From VAZQ01 sp963763365 (GTDB lineage: Bacteria > Pseudomonadota > Alphaproteobacteria > Rhizobiales > Xanthobacteraceae), in the NCBI GenBank assembly GCA_963763365.1, contig CAVXOE010000016.1, positions 203,109 to 267,108 on the forward strand: a stretch of 64,000 bases of DNA, written 5' to 3'. The notes beneath the pieces are model-generated. The model saw only the letters and a program-made list of their open reading frames with translations, did no database searches and was not told the DNA's origin. Positions 58,773 through 64,000 of this stretch are shown here, one piece after another. Within the stretch, counting starts at the first letter, position 1. The number at the start of each line of letters is the position of its first letter. Both the position numbers and the translations under genes were made by a program.

Positions 58773-60133
58773 CTACTCAGCCGCCGGTTTCTTCTTGGCC
58801 GCCGCCTTGAGCGCGCGCAAGCGCGCCGCCCAGCCTTCCTTAACGACCTGCCGGCCGCGCCCGATCGCCAGCGCGTCCGCCGGCACGTCCTCGGTGATCA
58901 CCGAGCCCGACCCGACATAGGCGCCGTCGCCGATCTTGACCGGCGCCACCAGCGCCGAGTTCGAGCCGATGAAGGCGCCCTTGCCGATGTCGGTGCGGTG
59001 CTTGGCGACGCCGTCGTAGTTGCAGACGATGGTGCCGGCGCCGATATTGCTGCCCGCGCCGACCGGGCGTCGCCGATATAGGCGAGATGATTGGCCTTGG
59101 CGCCGTCCTCGATCACGGCTTCCTTGACCTCGACGAAATTGCCGATGTGCACGTCCTCGCCGAGCCGCGCGCCCGGCCGCAGCCGCGCATAGGGACCGAC
59201 GATCGCGCCCTTGCCGACATGCGCGCGGTCGAGATGCGAGAACGAGCGGATCACCGCGTTGTCCTCGACCGTGACGCCCGGCCCGAACACGACAAAGGGC
59301 TCGACCACCACGTCGCGGCCGAACTTGGTGTCGGCGGACAGAAAGACCGTCTCCGGCGCGACCAGCGTGACGCCCGCCTCCATCGCCGCCTTGCGCAGGC
59401 GCTGCTGCAGCACGGCTTCGGTCTCGGCGAGCTGCGCCTTGGTGTTGATGCCGCGCACCTCGTCCTCCTCGGTCTCGATCACCGACCGCCTTGAGCCCCA
59501 TGGCGCGGGCGATCGCGACCGCATCGGTGAGATAGAATTCGCCCTTGCGGTTCGCGTTGCCGATCCGCTCGAGGATGGCGAGCGCCGTCGCTCCCGCGAA
59601 CGCCATCAGGCCGCCGTTGCAGAGCGCGATCGCGCGTTCGGCCGCGCTCGCGTCGAGCTCCTCGCGGATGGCGACGAGTTCGCCGTCCTCCAGCACCAGC
59701 CGGCCATAGCCGGTCGGATCCGCCGGCCGGAAGCCGAGCACGACGACCGCGGCGCCTCGCGCGAGCGCGTCGCGCATCCGCATCAGCGTCTGCGGGCGGA
59801 TCAGCGGCGTGTCGCCGAAGATGACCAGGACGTCGTCCGGCTGCGCGCGATGGCCGCCTTCGCGGCCAGCACCGCATGCGCGGTGCCGCGCCGCTCGGCC
59901 TGCACGAAGATCTCGGCGCCCGGCAGCACGCGCTTGGCTTCGGCCGCGACCGCCTCGGCATCGGGACCGACCACGACGGCGGCCGCCGTGCCGCCGGCCT
60001 CGCGCACCGCGTCGAGCACATGCGCGAGCAGCGACCGGCCGGCGATCTCGTGCAGCACCTTCGGCCGCGCCGAGCGCATGCGGGTGCCCTCGCCGGCGGC
60101 GAGCACGATCGCAAGGCAGGTCCGCTCAGCCAT
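58773..60133 (-). CDS. glmU: Bifunctional GlcNAc-1-P uridyltransferase/GlcN-1-P acetyltransferase, frameshifted
   Basis: Forms UDP-GlcNAc. N-terminal uridyltransferase: AIVLAAGEGTRMRSARPKVL, AERRGTAHAVLAAKAAI, GYGRLVLEDGELVAIREELD and NANRKGEFYLTDAVAIARAM. C-terminal left-handed beta-helix acetyltransferase: GPYARLRPGARLGEDVHIGN, GSNIGAGTIVCNYDGVAKHR and GAFIGSNSALVAPVKIGDGA. Frame changes near 59845, 59485 and 59065 split it. ~453 residues, ending with a Lys/Ala tail (KAAAKKKPAAE). ATG 60133. Immediately upstream of glmS on the minus strand with a 164-base gap, so glmS may have its own promoter. Confidence 0.93.
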
Positions 60134-60287
60134 CGAATTCCGATCCGTCCGTAGGCGTGCGCCGTCATATCCGAGCGCGCGCCGCCGGGAAAAGGCGGAA
60201 TGCCCGCGCGATGAACCCGCAATTCGCCACGAACGGATCGGATTCTGCTAGCGTTTTCAATGAGTGATTCGCCGAGCGAGGCGCTTG

Positions 60288-61249
60288 ATGGCGACCGACA
60301 CGCATGCCCGCGCCCAAGCGCGGTCCTTCGACATGCGCACATTGCGGCGGCTGGCGATCTGGGGCGGCCGCCGCGGTCGTCGCGCTGACCATTGCGGTGC
60401 TCGCCGGCCTGTTCGGAGGCCGGCTCGCAGCGCGCTGTGGCTGCGCGCCTCGCGTGGCGAGCCAGCCGCCGCGCAGCTCTCAGCCGACCGCGCAGCTTGC
60501 CGCTCGCTCGTCCGAGACCGAAACCGAGACGCGCCGGCTGGCGGAAAGCCGTGCGCAGCCTCGCCGCCGATCGCGAGCGGCTGCTCACGCGCATCGCGTC
60601 GCTCGAGCACAACCTCGAGGACATCACCGGCTCGATCAGACGCCAAGCGTGCACGACCAGCCGCCAGCGTCGCAACCCGAAGCTTCGCCGCCGCCGGCAT
60701 CCAGCAACCCGGCGCCCGCCGCGACAGCCGGTGCCGACGCTCGAGGCAGCAGTCCGGCCGCCGCGGACCGCGTCACACACCGGACCGCAGCCACAGTCGG
60801 CGCCAGCCGGTCGCCGCGGAGTCGCCGTCCGCCGCTCGGCGAGGCGCCGAGGCCGCCAAGGCCGAATTCGGCATCGATATCGGCGGCGCGGCCAATTTCG
60901 AAGGGCCTGCGCGCGCTGTGGAACTCGACCAAGAGCAAGGCAATGCCGCGTCTGTTCGAGGAGCTTCACCCCGTGGTCGCGGTGCGCGAGAACAGCCGCA
61001 GCCGAGCCGTCGAACTGCGGCTGATCGTCGGGCCGATGCCGAATGCCGAAGCGGCCGCCCGCCTCTGCGCCACGCTGGCGGCGGCCGCCGCTACTGCCAG
61101 CCGGTCGACGTTCGAGGGCCAGCAGTCTCGCTTGGCGCCGAAGCCGACGCCGCGCCCGAGCGCAAGCCGCCGGCGCGCCGAAGCACGCGCCGCCAGCGTC
61201 CCGCCAAGCCGCTGCGCAGTTCCTGCGAGCAGCGCGGCCGTTCCGCTGA
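60288..61249 (+). CDS. Hypothetical protein with N-terminal anchor and Pro-rich linker, frameshifted
   Basis: Conserved-looking protein without a confident name. MATDTHARAQARSFDMRTLR leads, after an indel near 60370, to AAAVVALTIAVLAGLF (membrane anchor), then a coiled segment VRSLAADRERLLTRIASLEH, a low-complexity Pro/Ala/Ser linker, and a folded C-terminus FGIDIGGAANFEGLRALWNS, VVAVRENSRSRAVELRLIVG and AEAAARLCATLAAA. Anchor, coiled coil, linker and a small C-terminal domain is the layout of SPOR-type divisome proteins, but the domain itself is not a clear match. The last ~150 bases are frame-broken; stop near 61249. Divergent from glmU. Confidence 0.6.
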
Positions 61250-61290
61250 GCGATTGTCGCGCGCGACAGTCGCGCGGCATAGTGCGCGCC

Positions 61291-61671
61291 ATGCATCCGC
61301 GCTTTTCCTCCCGACCGCGCGCCAGATCGAACTGGCTGCTGATCGTCGGCTTTCTGTCGCTCGGCGAGGCGCTCTATCTGCGCTATCTGGCGATCGAATA
61401 CGCGCCGGTCTCGCTCGCCTGCCAGGCCGGGCTCAAGACCTGGCTGTGCGCGACGTTCCGGCTCGCCATCGTGCTCTACAATCATTCGGTGTTCGGCTGG
61501 GTCGCGCTGGCCGCGGCGCTGCTCAATCTGATGCGCCCTTCGATCGTGCTGGTGTCGGTCGCGCTCGCCGCCGCCGGCTTCGGGCTGGTGCTGCACAATG
61601 CCAATCTGGCGGGGCTCGCGGTCGCGCTTCTGATCCTCAGCCTGGCGCGTCCCGCACCCGCAGCAGAGTGA
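61291..61671 (+). CDS. Small integral membrane protein, unknown function
   Basis: 127 residues, intact. Hydrophobic segments: LLIVGFLSLGEALYLRYLAI, FGWVALAAALLNLMRPSIVL, VLVSVALAAAGFGLVLHNAN and LAGLAVALLILSLARP. Two cysteines lie in SLACQAGLKTWLCATFR on one face, a vague echo of a VKOR- or DsbB-like pair but without the expected spacing. Starts at ATG 61291, 41 bases after the previous gene. Its 3' end overlaps the convergent GH17 gene by 35 bases. Confidence 0.65.
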   Translation: MHPRFSSRPRARSNWLLIVGFLSLGEALYLRYLAIEYAPVSLACQAGLKTWLCATFRLAIVLYNHSVFGWVALAAALLNLMRPSIVLVSVALAAAGFGLVLHNANLAGLAVALLILSLARPAPAAE

Positions 61672-63252
61672 CGCGCGAGCGCCAGCAGCCCGGCGCAGAA
61701 CCACAGCGCCTGCCAGTTGGCGAAGCGTCTCGTTGAAGACGATGTAGATCGCCGCGAGCGCGAGCGTCGCCGCGGCGACGGTCTCGGCCGCCGGCCGTCG
61801 GCGCGCGCAGCCGCGTCGCCCGCGCGCGATGCAGCAGGAGCGGGACGACCGCGCCGGTCAGCGGCGCGAACGGAAAGTCGCGGTAGCGCGGATCGAACAC
61901 CAGGCCGAGCGCCGCCTGCACCGCCAGCACGACCAGCACGATCAGGAGCACGCCGAGCACGAGCGCGAGCGGATCGCGCGGGCGCTGCGCGGCGCGACCG
62001 AGCATGCGCGCGAAAGCTCGGAATCGTCGCGCCCGCAGCCAGCGCCGCCGCGCCGACAACCGGCGCCACCAGCGCGACCGCCGCCCAGGCGAGCGAACGC
62101 AGCCAGTCGCCGACGGTGAGGCTTTCGAGCGGCACGTTCTCGACGTCCAGCCGATCAGCGCGCCGGAGACCGAACGCCATGACGGCGATCGCGCAGCCAC
62201 ACGGCCGAGCCCGCGCGCGCGACCGCCGCCGCCGGCGACCGCCAGGCGGCGCGCGAAGATCAACGCCGCCAGCGCGACGCCGCCGGCCGCCTGCCAGCGC
62301 CAGCGCGGATGGTTGGAGACCGGCGCGCCCCAGGCGAACTTGGCTTGCCGCTGATAGGCGTCGAACAGGCCCCAATGCCCGCCGACGGTGCCTTCGAGCT
62401 GGCGCTTCCAGGGCTGGTCGTAGGCCTCGATCAGGTTGACCCGGTAGTCGTCGCGCCTGGCGCAGCGCCACCACCTCCTGCAGCGGCGCGCGCCTGGTTG
62501 GCCGGCGACGGCAGCGCGCCCTCGCGCATGCGGCCGGCGCTCGGCCAGCCGAATTCGCCGAGCAGGATCTCCTTGCCGGGAAAAGCCGCGACGACCTGCT
62601 TGCGGATCGCGTCGACATGGCGCGCCGCGTCCCGCGCCGGGATCGGGAAGTCCTCCCAGTAGGGCAGGATGTGGATGGTGATGAAATCGACCGCCGCCGC
62701 CAGCTCGCGGTTGCGCAGCCAGAATTCCCACACGTCCGCATAGGTGACCGGCATCGGCACCTGCGCCTTGACCTCGCGGATGGTCCCGGCGAGCGTCGGG
62801 CGCCGACATTTCGCCGCGCAGCAGCACCTCGTTGCCGACGATCACCGACTGGATCACGTCGGGATAGCGCTTGGCCAGCGCGATCGCCGGTGTCGATCTG
62901 CTTGCGGCTGAGGTCCGGCAGGCTCGACAGCCACAGCCCCTGCATCACCTTCATGCCGTGGCGCCGGGCGATCTCCGGGATCTGGTCGAGCCCGTGGTCG
63001 ATCGAATAGGTGCGCACGCAGTCGGTGATCTGCTTGAGCTGCGCGAGATCCTCGTCGATCTGCGCGGGATCGATCGGAACGTCCGGCCCGAACGGGTTCT
63101 GGTCGCCGCGAAACGGCGCGTAGGAGACGCAGTGGAGCTTCTCGCCCGGACCGCAGCGGCGACTGCGGCATTTCGACCGCGGCGCCGAGCCAGGCCCAGA
63201 CGGCGACGATCGCGGCCGCCGCAAGCGCGAAAAGCACGGTCGCAAAGCGCAT
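61637..63252 (-). CDS. ndvC: Membrane GH17 beta-glucan enzyme, NdvC-like, frameshifted
   Basis: Glycoside hydrolase family 17-type domain joined to a multi-pass membrane C-terminus, as in bradyrhizobial NdvC, which adds beta-1,6 linkages to periplasmic cyclic beta-1,3 glucans. N-terminal anchor FATVLFALAAAAIVAVWAWL; catalytic region: LHCVSYAPFRGDQNPFGPDV, SVIVGNEVLLRGEM (acid/base Glu), FITIHILPYWEDFPIPA and EILLGEFGWPSAGRM (nucleophile Glu). The C-terminal half has NHPRWRWQAAGGVALAALIF and WQALWFCAGLLALARV. Frames change near 63170, 62885, 62800, 62500, 62455, 62200, 62015 and 61720. ~538 residues. The symbol is by similarity of architecture. Confidence 0.77.
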
Positions 63253-63551
63253 CGGCAGTCTCGACCGGGCATGCCCGTCGTTCTATCGTGCTCAACCGTC
63301 CGCGCCAAGCTCTGGGGCGCAAAGCGCGGGCGTGGTTGCACCATTCGCCCAGCGTTGCCGCGGCACGAATTTTACGTCTGCCGTATTGGCGTCACGGCGG
63401 ACTGCTGCTTTAATACGCCAGCGGGGGCGCGCTGGATGACTCGGCCGGTAAACAGGCGGCGTTCTCGCGTGGCGGTCGCCGTAATGCTGACCGATTCCGG
63501 TCCGCATGTGGAGGAAACACAGGCCTCAAGGCCTAACCATCTCGAGTAACC

Positions 63552-64000
63552 ATGCGCTTCTTCAGTACGCGTATCGTTGCCGCCGCTGTCGGCGCGGCGA
63601 TGCCTTCGCGCCCGCCGGCCTTGCCTCGCCCAGAGCGCCGACTCGAAAGGCCGGCAGCCAGCCCAGCCGCCGGCGAAGGCGAAGGAAAAGAAGCTCGATG
63701 AATTCGCCGAAGCCGAAGGTTCTCGGCGGTCCGGCGGTCCAATCCGGAATGCGTGTGGCTTGGCCGGCGCGTGGTGAACCTGCTCTGCGCGACGACCTCG
63801 ACACCGCTTTCCGCCACCTCGATCTTTACGACCGGTTTGGCTGCCCGGCCGGGCACATCCAGGCGACGTTCCGCTGTCTGGTCCGCCAGGGCACCCCGAT
63901 CTCAAGGTTCCCGAGACCTTGAACGGCCGCGTTCACGCCTGCTGGATCAATCCCAGCGCCGAAGCGAAAGGCACCGCGTCGGCGACGGGCGGTACTACGA
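63552..64000 (+). CDS. Exported beta-glucan-associated protein, partial at right edge, frameshifted
   Basis: A signal peptide MRFFSTRIVAAAVGAAM, continued in another frame as AFAPAGLA, precedes QSADSKGRQPAQPPAKAKEK. The conserved core is spread over three frames: GNPECVWLGRRVVNLL-like segment, DDLDTAFRHLDLYDRFGCPA, GHIQATFRCLVRQG and LKVPETLNGRVHACWINPSA, with conserved cysteines. Proteins with this core are often labelled beta-1,3/1,6-glucan biosynthesis proteins in bradyrhizobia. The divergent NdvC-like gene supports that. The gene continues past 64000. Name is by recall of family pattern, so moderate confidence. Confidence 0.6.

Noticed and set aside
1..64000. CRISPR array, prophage or integrative element
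   Set aside because: No regularly spaced direct repeats, no integrase or phage structural genes, and no duplicated tRNA end next to tRNA-Ser were seen.

Overview
The window is GC-rich, densely coded DNA from an alphaproteobacterium of the order Hyphomicrobiales, most like the Bradyrhizobium/Rhodopseudomonas/Xanthobacteraceae group. This placement is inferred from gene content and order: ntrB-ntrC-ntrY-ntrX-dat-hfq-hflX-mazG; rlpA-dac-tmk-holB-metG-tatD-MBL; tandem IalB-family proteins; Pcs-type phosphatidylcholine synthase; an NdvC-like GH17 glucan enzyme; and sdhE-mfd facing recG. No rRNA genes, CRISPR array or replication origin were found. One tRNA (Ser, anticodon TGA) is present.

Layout. 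1-8.4 kb: nitrogen two-component systems, D-amino-acid transaminase, Hfq and HflX. 8.5-11.2 kb: a solute-binding protein, MazG and Dps. 11.4-19.6 kb (minus strand): a housekeeping run for replication, translation and cell wall, with a VapBC toxin-antitoxin pair between holB and metG. 20-24 kb: accessory DNA with two small hypotheticals, a truncated RND efflux pump with its adaptor, and an IS630-family element. 24-27.4 kb: a patatin-like lipase, an M20-type amidohydrolase, a small Lys/Ala-rich membrane protein and tRNA-Ser. 27.5-32.2 kb: rimO and a divergent biotin locus (bioA / bioF-bioD). 32.3-36.6 kb: a lone cytochrome c domain, quinone oxidoreductase, TerC, Pcs and a UbiH-like monooxygenase. 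36.7-40.2 kb: class II aldolase, TctC receptor, CitE/malyl-CoA-lyase-like enzyme and HspQ. 40.2-48.7 kb: two IalB proteins, a family 5 solute-binding protein, an adenylate-forming pseudoenzyme, a REC-REC-GGDEF-like protein without catalytic signatures, a FrnE/DsbA oxidoreductase and two HupE/UreJ-like membrane proteins. 48.7-60.1 kb: mfd, sdhE, recG, DUF805, DUF502, glmS and glmU. 60.3-64 kb: a hypothetical with a divisome-like layout, a small membrane protein, NdvC-like GH17 and the start of an exported glucan-associated protein.

Sequence quality shapes the reading. The first 5.6 kb and much of 15-19 kb read cleanly, but many later genes, including indispensable ones (metG, tmk, glmS, glmU), are split between frames. 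Where the original reading could be rebuilt, most breaks are single extra bases. I therefore treat these as consensus errors, not pseudogenes, and give coordinates for the whole gene. The RND permease fragment is different: most of the protein is missing.

The most intriguing pair is 43913-46840. An acyl-CoA-synthetase-like protein lacks the ATP-binding loop and the conserved TGD aspartate. It sits next to a PleD-like REC-REC-GGDEF protein that has lost GGDEF. This suggests a non-catalytic signalling or scaffold module.
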